Positions 45,506-54,976 of a stretch of DNA of 64,000 bases are shown here, in pieces (the stretch's first letter is position 1; each line of letters begins with the position of its first letter). The position numbers and the translations under genes are program-made. The notes beneath the pieces were generated by a model. That model was given only the letters and a program-made list of their open reading frames with translations, was not told the DNA's origin and searched no databases. This DNA comes from Sulfobacillus thermosulfidooxidans (GTDB lineage: Bacteria; Bacillota; Sulfobacillia; Sulfobacillales; Sulfobacillaceae): the NCBI RefSeq assembly GCF_001280565.1, contig NZ_LGRO01000001.1, positions 1,240,001 through 1,304,000 on the forward strand. Direction: 5' to 3'.

Positions 45506-46252
45506 TCATCTGGTCTCTTGAGACACACCCGGCACGAAAATTTCTACAGCGCCTGTCATGGCAGGACCCCCACTGGCGAGTGAACATGGCGACATCATCC
45601 CCTGGTTTATGGCCTGGTTTAAGCACTGCCCGACCTCTTTACACGCCCTGATGACATCCCATGAATTTGGGGACATGGTATCCGGTTCTTCCCCGCAAAA
45701 CGGCCAACGCAACAATGCGTATGGCCACAATTCGGTCTGTGCCACATAAACAATTTGGCGTTCGAGTTGACCCATGGCTTCGGCGAACGCCTTGTTGCGC
45801 ACAAGAGAACACCTGTTTGTGTCAGGAGTGATCATCAATAAGCCACCCGTTGCCAAGGATTTGACCATCGCCATCAACATTGAGCTCTCTGACAGGATTC
45901 GTTCAAACACAATGGCTGGATCGTTGATGTCGACCATATCCCATGGCGCCAAATGATAAATCGTGTGAATAGTATATTGATGGCTAATCAACTCCCACAC
46001 TTCCGGCGTTGTCCAGACAGGGGGCAAACACCAAATCGATGAATTCGCAATAGGCTTTGCTCCGACAAGAATTACTGGCTGAGACGAATCCAAAGAACAC
46101 GCCAGCTCTTGGGCTAAAATTTGAGATCCTGTTACAACCGTAGCGAGCGGTTTGATCCGGCTACGCGGTGCAATTGGCGGCATTGCCGTGTAATACCATC
46201 TTTTTCGTCCATCCTCATGATTTTTGGTTTCACATCTCCATAATGTCGTCAC
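45506..46252 (-). CDS. degenerate NAD-epimerase-like (GalE-like) protein
   Basis: A 248-residue protein with the look of an extended SDR fold: VVTGSQILAQELACSL at the position of VTGGAGFIG, IYHLAPWDMVDINDPAIVFE like the conserved HLAA..D..P..F/Y.NV segment, and LMITPDTNRCSLVRNKAFAEAM where the active site YxxxK would be. The GxxGxxG glycines are lost and the catalytic Tyr is replaced by Leu, keeping only the Lys. It sits where galE would be expected, between the DeoR regulator and galT, yet is unlikely to be an epimerase. The GTG start is tentative. Confidence 0.5.
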   Translation of the reverse strand: MTTLWRCETKNHEDGRKRWYYTAMPPIAPRSRIKPLATVVTGSQILAQELACSLDSSQPVILVGAKPIANSSIWCLPPVWTTPEVWELISHQYTIHTIYHLAPWDMVDINDPAIVFERILSESSMLMAMVKSLATGGLLMITPDTNRCSLVRNKAFAEAMGQLERQIVYVAQTELWPYALLRWPFCGEEPDTMSPNSWDVIRACKEVGQCLNQAINQGMMSPCSLASGGPAMTGAVEIFVPGVSQETR

Positions 46253-46266
46253 ACATCCCGCCCTTC

Positions 46267-47085
46267 TTATGCCTCTTCGGATGTATCAGGATTATGGGCA
46301 TTTTCTATTTCTCCTGAATTGACCGGAGCCAGAATGATCTCCACGCCTTTTTCTGCTACCTGCGGAGCAAAAAGGCGAGACGATGGACTCTCGCAAGTAA
46401 TGATCGTATCGATTTCCTCGATGGGAGCGATATGCGCTAAGGCTTTGATTCCCCATTTGGTGGGATCCATGACAACGGCCACTCGCTCAGCATGATGAAT
46501 AAACACGCGGTCAATAGCGGCCTCTTGAATATTCGGCGTGCTCATTCCTTCTTCTATATCCAGACCATGAACGCCCAAAAACAACAAATCCGTGTGTAAA
46601 TGGCGGGCTGTATATTCCGCAAAAGGTCCCACCAAGGCGTCAGACGGCGTCCGAAAATTGCCTCCGGTCAAAATAATGTGAGACCATCCCTGTTGTTGCA
46701 ATTCCAATGCAATATTGGTGGAATTGGTCACAAACGTCAAATGGCGAAATCCCCGCAAAGCATGAGCAATGGCCCAGGTTGTGGTGCCCGCAGAAAAACC
46801 AATGGTCATCCCTGACTCAATCAATTGAATCGCTTGCCTGGCAATAGCTTGTTTTTCAGCTTGATAAAGCCGGCGCTTGACCTCGAACGCCAATTCCGTG
46901 GCACTGCGCTTAACCTCAATGCCTCCTGTAACATGTTCCAACAAACGGTGCTGCTGTAATACTCGCAGGTCCCGTCGAATCGTCATCTCCGAAACGCCCA
47001 GTTCCCGGGCGAGATCTTTGACCGAACCACTCCCATGTTTGGCAATCCAGGTTAACACTTTTTCTTGTCGTTCCCGGGGTCTCAA
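46267..47085 (-). CDS. DeoR/GlpR-family transcriptional regulator of the gal operon
   Basis: A 272-residue repressor. The N-terminal winged helix has RQEKVLTWIAKHGSGSVKDL (given in part) and LGVSEMTIRRDLRVLQQ, the DeoR signature; the C-terminal sugar-phosphate-sensing domain has IGFSAGTTTWAIAHAL and FLGVHGLDIEEGMS. The start is placed at a TTG eight bases after AAGGAGG; an upstream ATG is in frame but lies before that ribosome site. It heads the gal cluster and is probably autoregulated through the repeats at 47123-47160. Confidence 0.88.
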   Translation of the reverse strand: MRPRERQEKVLTWIAKHGSGSVKDLARELGVSEMTIRRDLRVLQQHRLLEHVTGGIEVKRSATELAFEVKRRLYQAEKQAIARQAIQLIESGMTIGFSAGTTTWAIAHALRGFRHLTFVTNSTNIALELQQQGWSHIILTGGNFRTPSDALVGPFAEYTARHLHTDLLFLGVHGLDIEEGMSTPNIQEAAIDRVFIHHAERVAVVMDPTKWGIKALAHIAPIEEIDTIITCESPSSRLFAPQVAEKGVEIILAPVNSGEIENAHNPDTSEEA

Positions 47086-47122
47086 AGGTTTTTGCCTCCT
47101 TCGTGATATCATAGCATTTTTC

Positions 47123-47160
47123 TCACAGATAATCACAGATTTTTGTTATTTAATGTGATT
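47123..47160. promoter_or_regulatory. candidate DeoR operator with repeated TCACAGAT
   Basis: TCACAGAT occurs twice (47123-47130, 47133-47140) with a 10-base period, one helical turn, and an inverted TGTGATT lies at 47154-47160 opposite AATCACA at 47131-47137. On the minus strand a TATGAT -10-like box follows near 47104. The placement fits an autoregulated DeoR-type promoter. It could also serve the divergent glycosyltransferase gene. Confidence 0.45.
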
Positions 47161-47258
47161 CAAAGTATGACGTCAGGCAATAGTTGATCCTTTTTGGTAT
47201 CATAAGGCCATTATGGCGAATTCACGGCATCTTGCATGATGACTGGAGGACAAAAACG

Positions 47259-48341
47259 TTGAAATTTTGGTTACTCACCACAGAATTCCCCCCTTTTTTC
47301 GGCGGTGGGATTGCTACTTATGCGGGTTTAACCGCTCAGATTTTTAAGGACCATGGACATGAAGTTACGGTCGTGGTATATGATGAGCAAGCACAAGGCC
47401 GGAAGGAAATGGTTATCGAGGGAATTCGTGTCATCCGGTTTTCGTCGTTATTGGCCGATTCCCATCTCATGCTCGGATTTGCTGCCAAACTCAGTTATTC
47501 TTATGCGAAGATTGTCGAAGATTTGATTATCCGTGAAGGCCCTCCGGATTTCATCGAGAGTCAGGAGTATTTAGGTATTGGTGCGCATTTATTACAGCGT
47601 AAACGCACTTTGGATCCGCTGTTTGTGAACATTCCTGTAATCATAACGGCTCACAATCCCAAATTTCTTCTAGATCCCATTGACCGTGCCCCCACCTATC
47701 AATTTCCCGATTATTGGACGGGTGAGTTAGAGCGCTTTAGTTTACGGGCCGCTGATGGGGTTATCTCCCCTTCGGCTTTTTTACGAACAGCGTTAACCCA
47801 AAGTCTTCCTGATCTTCGGGTGACAGTCATTCCAAATCCTTATCGCTTGCCCTCACAACCTCTCAACACCTCACGCCAAAAACGGCTATTATATGTCGGC
47901 CGGCTGCAGTTTTTTAAAGGAATTTTAGACTTGTTGGAAGCTTTAGTGCCCTTATGGAATAATGGATTTGCCTGGCCCCTGGATATTGTCGGCAATGACA
48001 GCCCTTATTATCTCAAAGCTACCCGTTTTAAGTCCTATATCCAAAAGCGATATGAATCTTATTTACGAAAAGATTTAATCCATTTGCACCCGGCCATGCC
48101 GCCGGAAAAACTCGGGGTTCTTTATGCGCAAGCTGGCTGTGTGATTTTGCCTTCACGTTTTGACAATTTGCCATACGTTTTGTTAGAAGCGATGAGTTAT
48201 GAATGCGTGGTGGTAGCGACCCGAAGTGGAGGGCAAAGCGAAGTCATCGTTGACGGTGAAAGTGGCTTTTTGTGTCAGGCAGAACAATTGGGGCACACAA
48301 TTAAAAAGCCACGGAACTTTCTTCGGACCAGCAAGCCATAA
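47259..48341 (+). CDS. glycosyltransferase family 4 part of a split GT4-GT2 gene
   Basis: A 360-residue frame with the GT4 (GT-B) fold. It has TTEFPPFFGGGIATYAGLTA at the N-terminus, LLYVGRLQFFKGILDLLEAL in the donor domain, and the E-x7-E-like region LPSRFDNLPYVLLEAMSYECVVVATRSGG. The start is a TTG after GGAGG. The frame ends abnormally after GHTIKKPRNFLRTSKP: the expected last GT4 helix is encoded in the -1 frame (ATELSSDQQAIIGQQARIRV) and runs straight into the next frame. The intact product would be a 684-residue bifunctional enzyme. Confidence 0.75.
   Translation: MKFWLLTTEFPPFFGGGIATYAGLTAQIFKDHGHEVTVVVYDEQAQGRKEMVIEGIRVIRFSSLLADSHLMLGFAAKLSYSYAKIVEDLIIREGPPDFIESQEYLGIGAHLLQRKRTLDPLFVNIPVIITAHNPKFLLDPIDRAPTYQFPDYWTGELERFSLRAADGVISPSAFLRTALTQSLPDLRVTVIPNPYRLPSQPLNTSRQKRLLYVGRLQFFKGILDLLEALVPLWNNGFAWPLDIVGNDSPYYLKATRFKSYIQKRYESYLRKDLIHLHPAMPPEKLGVLYAQAGCVILPSRFDNLPYVLLEAMSYECVVVATRSGGQSEVIVDGESGFLCQAEQLGHTIKKPRNFLRTSKP
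48303..48310 (+). other. frame-change site in the GT4-GT2 gene
   Basis: Reading ATT AAA AAG then slipping back one base gives GCC ACG GAA and restores homologous sequence. The five-A run (48303-48307) may be a one-base deletion from six As, or a slippery site; the heptamer T AAA AAG is close to, but not, the canonical A AAA AAG. Confidence 0.55.
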
Positions 48342-48364
48342 TAGGACAGCAGGCTAGAATTCGG

Positions 48365-49312
48365 GTGGCTGAATGGACCGATCCCGCATCCATTTACGAA
48401 AAGAAAATGGACTATCTCCTCTCGCTGCGGCGTTCAGAACCGCCGCGGTCCTTTCCCGTCATCCGCCCTACTCCCTTGTCCGAACTTAAACCGGTCTCCA
48501 AACAAGGATACCTAAGCATTGTCATTCCCTTTTATAACTTGGGGTCTTATCTTCTCGAAACTTTAGATAGTCTCATGCAGCTTCCCTCATCGTTGATTAA
48601 AGAAATCATTGTCGTCGATGACGGCTCAACGGATGGGGTCAGTATTGCTGCCTTACGCAAGGCTGCCCGTACATATCCCGATACGACAATTTATCGCACA
48701 CCGAACCAAGGTCTCGCTAGGGCCCGCAATTTTGGCGCTTCAAAAGCGACCGGAACCTTTTTGGCCTTTCTTGATGCTGATGATAAAGTCGATCCCCGAT
48801 ATTATCCGCGGGCCATCAAAATTTTGCAGCACTATGATAACGTCAGTTTTGTCGGTTGTTGGGCACAATATTTTGGAGCCGATCAGCATATTTGGCCAAC
48901 GTGGAATCCTGAACCGCCCTATGCCCTTTTCCATAATCCTCTTAATACGAGTGCCTTAGTGTATCTTCGCGACCATTTCCTAGCCTATGGCCAAAATGAT
49001 CCCGACATGGAATATGGAATGGAAGACTACGAAAGTCTGATCCGGATGTTACGTCACGGCTGTCACGGCGTAGCCATACCCGAACCTTATTTCTTTTATC
49101 GGGTACGCCCCCATTCCATGTCGCGTGAATTTAACCAGGCTAATCAACAATATTTATACCGATTGATTGTGCAAAAAAACCGGGATCTATATGTGCAATA
49201 TGCGGAGGATCTCTTTTTTCTGTTTAATGCTAATGGTCCGCAGTATTCCGTGGATAATCCCACAGTCCCCCCTCCCCATATGGGTTTCTTGCATGAGAAG
49301 CCCTCAACATAG
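48365..49312 (+). CDS. glycosyltransferase family 2 part of the split GT4-GT2 gene
   Basis: A 315-residue open frame (nominal GTG start) containing a GT-A domain: LSIVIPFYNLGSYLLETLDS, EIIVVDDGSTDG, NQGLARARNFGASKATGTFL and the metal-binding FLDADDKVDP; EYGMEDYESLIRML gives the acceptor-site ED motif. There is no ribosome site before the GTG, and the first 40 residues are the missing C-terminal end of the GT4 domain. It is therefore best read as the second half of one gene after the frame change. Confidence 0.78.
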   Translation: MAEWTDPASIYEKKMDYLLSLRRSEPPRSFPVIRPTPLSELKPVSKQGYLSIVIPFYNLGSYLLETLDSLMQLPSSLIKEIIVVDDGSTDGVSIAALRKAARTYPDTTIYRTPNQGLARARNFGASKATGTFLAFLDADDKVDPRYYPRAIKILQHYDNVSFVGCWAQYFGADQHIWPTWNPEPPYALFHNPLNTSALVYLRDHFLAYGQNDPDMEYGMEDYESLIRMLRHGCHGVAIPEPYFFYRVRPHSMSREFNQANQQYLYRLIVQKNRDLYVQYAEDLFFLFNANGPQYSVDNPTVPPPHMGFLHEKPST

Positions 49313-49804
49313 CCTCTACAATTCTTAAAAAAGAGAGTGGTAGTAATCTCTGGATGCAAAAAATCCCCAGCAGGCATGCTTGGGTCCTAGGGAGGGAAGT
49401 AACCTCGGATTGCAAAAGACTATTTGAGTACAACGAGCTTATCCCTAATCTCCACAAGTGATCGAAGTCATTTTTTCTCTTTGCGCCGCCGTCAACGCTA
49501 ATTTTAAGAAAGATTAGCGAGAAATTATGGAGAGTGGCGCCAGTGTTTGCGGAAAAACCAAGCGGTAATACCACCGCCATAGCAAATACTGCCGCATAAT
49601 CAATTGTGCCTGCGAAATATTTTTGAGCGCAAATTGTAACAACCGTCGTTCCAAGACGTGAATAATTTGACGAAAATTCCCTCGGTACTTCGTAAGCGTT
49701 CTCCTTTACCGGTAAAACAGGCATGGTTTAGCGATAATTGTACAATTATTATGCCATATTTCGATGCCATTCGTCTTAAATTTGATGCTGAAAAATACAG
49801 GAAA
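49313..49804. other. intergenic region, mostly no gene
   Basis: AT-rich stretch between the glycosyltransferase and the large FUSC gene. Apart from the possible permease fragment at 49550-49724 I see no coding signal, repeat or clear terminator. Confidence 0.4.
49550..49724 (-). pseudogene. possible membrane permease fragment
   Basis: A minus-strand frame reads TTVVTICAQKYFAGTIDYAA and then a hydrophobic run, resembling the C-terminal end of a binding-protein-dependent ABC permease. It is far too short for a gene, has no ribosome site and loses resemblance after about 60 codons. It may be a relic, or chance. Confidence 0.2.
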
Positions 49805-51904
49805 TCATAAGGGAAACATGCGCATCATCGTTCCAATCGGACTGTAAAGCGCCTGCGCCACGAACGCTTCGTGGGTCTCCAAGGTCTTCGGGTCACGCCC
49901 GGGTTGCAGGTCCAGGTAACGTTTTATCAGCGTCGCTGGAATGTGTCTCGGATCGGTTCGTAAAGTCTGTTCGATACCTTCAAGTATTTCCACGAAAGAC
50001 CTCGTTAGGGCCGTCAGCTCCCCCGCCTGTTTCGTCTTATCTTGCACCCGTAACGATTTTTGCACACAATATGTATGAAAAATCTGCAGCGCTTCACCAA
50101 ATCGATGAAGCGCCGTCAATAAGCCTGAGGCAGCTTCAACATCGACTGGCCTTTTGTCCCGTCGACTCAAAACATGATTCAGAGAGGACAACGCATTAGT
50201 GCGCGCCAGTTGTATTTGCAAACGATAAAAAGCCGTTTGATCCAACGTTAAAATAGTGCTTTCACAGTGCATAATTAGGAATTGAAAATACAGGCGCTGA
50301 CTTTGAACCAGGTCGGCTATCGCTGCGGCCACCGAGGTTTTTTGCCAACGGGGCCATAATAAATACGAGGCTAAGGCCAATGCCGTACCAATAAGCGTAT
50401 CGATAACCCGTTCTTGTACGGTTTTAACAGGTGATAAGTGATCAAAAAATGACAGGAGCACAACAATCTCTGCCGTCATAAAGGCACTAAATAATGTGTA
50501 ATTGTAGGAAAATACCGTATACAACCCCACGGCAAACACGACCAAAAAGATTAAGGTCAAGATGAGCGGATGCAGGGGCAACGCGATTAACCCAGTAGCC
50601 AGCACGACGCCACCAATCGTCCCTAGAACACGCGCCACGCCCCGAACCACGGTCGAAAAGAAATCGGGTTTCAGAATGACTAATGTTGTTAACGGCACCC
50701 AGTACCCCCGTGACAATGCCAATGTCCCATAAAGCCATACTGCAAATCCCAAAATCACCGCCATTCTCAGGGCATGACGAAATGCTGCCGAATGCCCCGT
50801 CAGATTTGCTTTCAACGTGGTCACCATCATCGCGATCGGTTCAATAATCGGCTCAACTGGAACGTCGAGAACGGTATTGCCATCCTCAAGAATATTATTC
50901 GGCGGCGCTTTAGCTAATGTCACCAGGTCTTCTACCGCCTGTGTAACATGATTTTTAGGGGAGAAGGGGCCTAGAGGCACTAAGCTCCAAGACACGGGTG
51001 AGCGGGAATCTAGCCTTTGGCCCATGAGAGGATGTCTCATAAAAGGACGATTAAGACGCACATTTTTAGATTTGCGGCGAAGTTCTTGGGCCGCAATCTC
51101 AAGACTTGAGATAATGCTTTTCATGTTACGAGGAACAATAGGAACAACAGCCGTTCCATCTCGGACTTTAGTCTCCAAAATTTGATCCACAAACAACAAA
51201 CGGATTTGTTGTACCTGACGTAGCACATCCCACAAATATTGCCGGTAACGGGGCGAAATCAGGGAATCTCGCACTTGACCTTCGGCCATAGCCAAGGCAT
51301 AAGACAGGTTTAAGTCATATTGCCGGGTGGGATGTTGGATATAGTCGGTCAGTGCCTTGATGACGGCCACCACACTATCCGTTTCGGTGGCCTGAGGCAC
51401 AATCATCGCCAACACTATCATTAATATCAGTTGCAACATGCCGCCGGCGATAACTAGTAATGTTTGAATGCCCGCGAAATACGGCGTGGCTGGAAATCCT
51501 GAAAAAATGACTAATCCTATCGTTGCTAATGTTCCTACTTGTGTGGCCTGCGGAGACAATGCGACCATCATGCCCGCTAGAAATCCGCTAACCATCGTCA
51601 CAATCATAATGCCCATAAGGGAATGCCCCACGACACTCCCTAAGAACGAAGCAAGGCCAATCCATAATACTGCGAAGGTCATCGTCCGCAATCTTTGGCG
51701 GATTGTGCCTGATAAACCGGCCAGGCCCGAAACTAAAGCTCCCACAGCCATCACAACGGCCGTTGAAACATGGCCCGTCAATGTCCCCACAAGCAGCGGC
51801 AAAACAATGCCAAGGGCATTACGAAATCCTGCCGTAACGTGCAACTGGGCCGGGTCATGCGTAGCCAAATTGCTCAAAATACGCTTGGTATTGATTGTGT
51901 TCAC
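49805..51904 (-). CDS. FUSC-family transporter (YccS/ArAE-like), full length
   Basis: A 699-residue protein with two blocks of about six membrane segments (residues about 20-180 and 385-520), each followed by a helical cytoplasmic domain. The second block has LSRGYWVPLTTLVILKPDFF, GVARVLGTIGGVVLATGLIA and TLIGTALALASYLLWPRW, hallmark FUSC motifs. It likely exports aromatic or other organic acids. It starts with GTG after AGGAGATTGG. Confidence 0.85.
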   Translation of the reverse strand: MNTINTKRILSNLATHDPAQLHVTAGFRNALGIVLPLLVGTLTGHVSTAVVMAVGALVSGLAGLSGTIRQRLRTMTFAVLWIGLASFLGSVVGHSLMGIMIVTMVSGFLAGMMVALSPQATQVGTLATIGLVIFSGFPATPYFAGIQTLLVIAGGMLQLILMIVLAMIVPQATETDSVVAVIKALTDYIQHPTRQYDLNLSYALAMAEGQVRDSLISPRYRQYLWDVLRQVQQIRLLFVDQILETKVRDGTAVVPIVPRNMKSIISSLEIAAQELRRKSKNVRLNRPFMRHPLMGQRLDSRSPVSWSLVPLGPFSPKNHVTQAVEDLVTLAKAPPNNILEDGNTVLDVPVEPIIEPIAMMVTTLKANLTGHSAAFRHALRMAVILGFAVWLYGTLALSRGYWVPLTTLVILKPDFFSTVVRGVARVLGTIGGVVLATGLIALPLHPLILTLIFLVVFAVGLYTVFSYNYTLFSAFMTAEIVVLLSFFDHLSPVKTVQERVIDTLIGTALALASYLLWPRWQKTSVAAAIADLVQSQRLYFQFLIMHCESTILTLDQTAFYRLQIQLARTNALSSLNHVLSRRDKRPVDVEAASGLLTALHRFGEALQIFHTYCVQKSLRVQDKTKQAGELTALTRSFVEILEGIEQTLRTDPRHIPATLIKRYLDLQPGRDPKTLETHEAFVAQALYSPIGTMMRMFPL

Positions 51905-52164
51905 ATTCCAATCTCCTGTGTCATGTCCTCCTGTATGATACCAGAACCGTACAACAACCCCTACCGACCCGAATCACTATTGGATGTCTAGGTTATAAAC
52001 ACAAAAACGAGCTCTGTGGGCCCATCGATTTTCGGATGAGACGTCTGGGACAAGGTTGAGAGTTAGCGTATCATATTAAACACGGGAATGGATTTGACAT
52101 GATACGAATTTCCCGAATCTTATCCTGTCGAAACTTTTCAAGTGGCAAAGGCGGCCCATAGCTA

Positions 52165-52731
52165 ATGGCTAAGAAATTTAGAACATTATGGTTCTGGCAA
52201 TCTCCCCAAAATGTCTATCGCGGGTTCGGACTTGTGCTCATGCTTATCATCATCGGGCTTTGGAGGCTGCGACGATTCATGGGCCTTTTCTATATCCATG
52301 TGCTGTTCGCGAGTCTCTGGCTCGGAACTGACACATTCGTCACCCTTTTTCTGATTCCGGGATTCTTACAAACCCCTTTGCCCGCGCAAACCGCTTTTTT
52401 CCGGTGGTTTTTGCCGCGTATGATGACTTTCAATCCATCGGTTGCCCTTCTCACTGTGATAAGCGGTGTCGCTTTAGTCACCAATACCACGCGAACCGGG
52501 GCTCTCCTGACGAATCCGTACATTATTGGACTGGGTGTTTTATTGACCATAATGTTCGTGATTGGCTTTTTAAAAATTCGCCCAGCCAATCAAAAAATCC
52601 TACAGTTATGCCAAGAGCCCTCGGCAAATACTCAGGCTATTGCTGCCTTACATCGCCAGGTCTTACCGTTTATGCGCATGCAAATCACATTATTAGCACT
52701 CATTTTCGGGGTCATGATCGTCATCCCATGA
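52165..52731 (+). CDS. DUF2269-like/unknown four-helix membrane protein
   Basis: A 188-residue protein with about four membrane segments. FYIHVLFASLWLGTDTFVTL and the later RRQVLPFMRMQ-like end (HRQVLPFMRMQITLL) recall small integral membrane proteins of the DUF2269/CopD-like kind with intramembrane His. The true start may be the ATG at 52279, which has GGAGG 12 bases upstream. Function is unknown. Confidence 0.55.
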   Translation: MAKKFRTLWFWQSPQNVYRGFGLVLMLIIIGLWRLRRFMGLFYIHVLFASLWLGTDTFVTLFLIPGFLQTPLPAQTAFFRWFLPRMMTFNPSVALLTVISGVALVTNTTRTGALLTNPYIIGLGVLLTIMFVIGFLKIRPANQKILQLCQEPSANTQAIAALHRQVLPFMRMQITLLALIFGVMIVIP

Positions 52732-53022
52732 TGGGGATTCATATGGATGGTGATATAAAAATTTCAGATATGGTGGTGACTGTGCCTAAGCATTTATGAT
52801 TATTTTTCTCTCCCCTTCTTCCATCTCGTTCTGGTTTATCACTTGCCATGAGCAAACGCTCTTCAGGAAAATGTCCCTCTGTACTCCATTGCCCCGATTC
52901 GCAGCCCGTCCTAAAGATTGGCGCAATACTGGTGTTCTTTACCCCTTGGCGACCATCATGGTATAGTCAAAAGATAATTGATTTCGCCAAGGGATATATC
53001 AGGAGTATCAGGAGACAGTGGA

Positions 53023-54309
53023 TTGAGCACACATTATGATGTCATTGTGATTGGTGGCGGTCCTAGTGGATTAATGGCCGCGATTACGGCCCAAAACGCT
53101 GGGGCCACGACTCTATTAGTGGAAAAAGGACACAAGCTGGGACGCAAATTAGCCATATCTGGGGGAGGACGATGCAATGTCACCAACGCCAAGCCCTTGG
53201 ATGAATTGATAAAAAACATTCCGGGTAACGGCCGATTTATGTATTCTGCCTTATCACAGTTCAGTAATCGCGAAATTATCCAATTTTTTGAAGACCTCGG
53301 CATAGCCTTAAAAGAAGAAGACCGCGGACGCGTCTTTCCACAATCCAACAAGGCCTCCACGGTCGTCAAGGCCCTGGTCGACCAGCTGTTAACGGCAGGT
53401 GTCAAAATTCTCCAAGACAGCCCAGTCGCAGCCTTACAGGCACGCGACGGGATGATTGATGGAATTGAGTTAGTTTCCGGTTCCCTTCTACACGCCAAGG
53501 CTGTCGTCGTGGCAACCGGTGGTGCCAGCGTACCCGCTACCGGCAGTACCGGCGACGCTTATCCGTGGGCTCGTGCGTTGGGACATCACATAGTCGATCC
53601 CTATCCCACAGAAGTTCCCCTCACCAGTAATGCCGCCGTCATCATTCAGCGACGATTGCAGGGCTTATCATTACAAAATGTTATGGTGCGTCTAACCGAC
53701 CATAACAAAACCTTAACCACCGAATCCGGTGATTTACTCTTTAGTCACTTCGGTTTAACCGGACCGGTGGCATTACGGCTGAGTCATTATGTGTCCACGG
53801 CCTTGCGCCACAATCCACATGCCGCAATGATCGCCTGGATTGATTTAGCGCCTCATGAGCTTACCGATAACCTGACAACCGCGTTTTACCACGCCAGACA
53901 TCAAGTTCCCAAGCGGCAAGTGAAGACTATGATGAACCAAACCTGGCCGGAACGGTTAACCGAGGTCTTATTAGAAAGCGCCGAGATTTCAAGCTCGCTT
54001 CCTCTCGCTCAATTATCTAATGTCCAAATTCAAGCCCTGGTGCACACCATCAAGAACTTTCCCGTAACCATAACAGGCACCCTCCCTTTGGAAAAAGCCA
54101 CCGTCACAGGTGGGGGCGTGTCAATTAAAGATATTGATCCCCGCACAATGGCCTCTAAACGATGCCGCGGACTCTATTTTGCGGGAGAAGTGATTGACGT
54201 CCACGCTCACACCGGTGGTTACAATATTACTGTGGCTTTTTCCACGGGCTACGTTGCTGGCCAGCATGCTGCGTTGTTTGCCCAATCCCAAGATGCCGCG
54301 TCGTCATAA
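53023..54309 (+). CDS. HI0933/BaiN-family flavoprotein
   Basis: A 428-residue FAD/NAD(P)-dependent oxidoreductase of the HI0933 family. The dinucleotide fold is YDVIVIGGGPSGLMAAITAQ at the N-terminus; KLGRKLAISGGGRCNVTN is the family signature, and the C-terminus has GLYFAGEVIDVHAHTGGYN. I place the start at a TTG (53023) nine bases after AGGAG, directly before the FAD motif. The next gene is convergent, one base away. Confidence 0.88.
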   Translation: MSTHYDVIVIGGGPSGLMAAITAQNAGATTLLVEKGHKLGRKLAISGGGRCNVTNAKPLDELIKNIPGNGRFMYSALSQFSNREIIQFFEDLGIALKEEDRGRVFPQSNKASTVVKALVDQLLTAGVKILQDSPVAALQARDGMIDGIELVSGSLLHAKAVVVATGGASVPATGSTGDAYPWARALGHHIVDPYPTEVPLTSNAAVIIQRRLQGLSLQNVMVRLTDHNKTLTTESGDLLFSHFGLTGPVALRLSHYVSTALRHNPHAAMIAWIDLAPHELTDNLTTAFYHARHQVPKRQVKTMMNQTWPERLTEVLLESAEISSSLPLAQLSNVQIQALVHTIKNFPVTITGTLPLEKATVTGGGVSIKDIDPRTMASKRCRGLYFAGEVIDVHAHTGGYNITVAFSTGYVAGQHAALFAQSQDAASS

Positions 54310-54310
54310 G

Positions 54311-54862
54311 TTACTCGGATGAAGGGCCCCAAAATTGTGCCAAGAAAATATCCCGCCCTGACGCACGGCGATACCGTTGATAGTGTTCGGGATGGGTTTG
54401 ATAAAAATCTTGATGATAAGCCTCAGCGGGATAAAATTGTCCAGCAGGCAGGATCGGAACAACAATGGGAGCCGGAAACCGGCCACTCGCCTTCAAACGG
54501 GCTTTGGATTGCTCGGCTAACTCACGCTGTTGGGCATTATGATAAAAAATGGCCGGACGATAAGACGGACCACGATCGTAAAACTGACCTTGATTATCCG
54601 TTGGGTCAATTTGGCGCCAAAATGCTTCTAAGAGTTGGTCGTATGTGATTTTACGCGGATCAAACGTGATTTGGACCGCTTCATAGTGACCTGTGGTTCC
54701 TGAACAAACTTCTTCATAAGTAGGATTTGCCGTTGTTCCCCCGGTATATCCGGAAACGACTTCGAGGACTCCAGGCATTTGATCAAAGGGATGTACCATA
54801 CACCAAAAGCATCCACCCGCAAAAGTCGCAACGCTCACGGGTTGCATGTCGCTCGCTGCCAT
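54311..54862 (-). CDS. msrA: peptide methionine-S-sulfoxide reductase A
   Basis: A 183-residue MsrA that repairs oxidised methionine. The catalytic motif is [13 protein letters not shown] (Cys about 17), with [22 protein letters not shown] (given as pattern) and HAEAYHQ-like [13 protein letters not shown]. The resolving Cys arrangement (GCFWC) and the full length are normal. Here the catalytic Cys is an ordinary Cys, unlike the UGA at 7271. Confidence 0.94.
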   Translation of the reverse strand: MAASDMQPVSVATFAGGCFWCMVHPFDQMPGVLEVVSGYTGGTTANPTYEEVCSGTTGHYEAVQITFDPRKITYDQLLEAFWRQIDPTDNQGQFYDRGPSYRPAIFYHNAQQRELAEQSKARLKASGRFPAPIVVPILPAGQFYPAEAYHQDFYQTHPEHYQRYRRASGRDIFLAQFWGPSSE

Positions 54863-54976
54863 CTACACCGCTCCTCTCTTCTGACGCCTTGTGTTTTTGA
54901 GTATAGCACGGATGCTGACCAACAAATTTCTGGCAATCACCAAGACATTCGGCGGTGAAAGCTCTATCCTGATGAC

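Noticed and set aside
48301-48310. Canonical -1 programmed frameshift heptamer in the glycosyltransferase gene
   Set aside because: The zero-frame codons are ATT AAA AAG, so the heptamer is T AAA AAG and P-site re-pairing would be poor. I report a frame change but do not claim a programmed site.
48365-48370. Independent GTG start for the GT2 domain
   Set aside because: There is no Shine-Dalgarno site, and the preceding sequence in this frame is homologous to the end of the GT4 domain. One split gene explains it better.
49230-49724. A 164-codon minus-strand frame overlapping the end of the glycosyltransferase
   Set aside because: Only its first part resembles a protein (permease-like). The rest is antisense to the GT2 coding end and has no family features.
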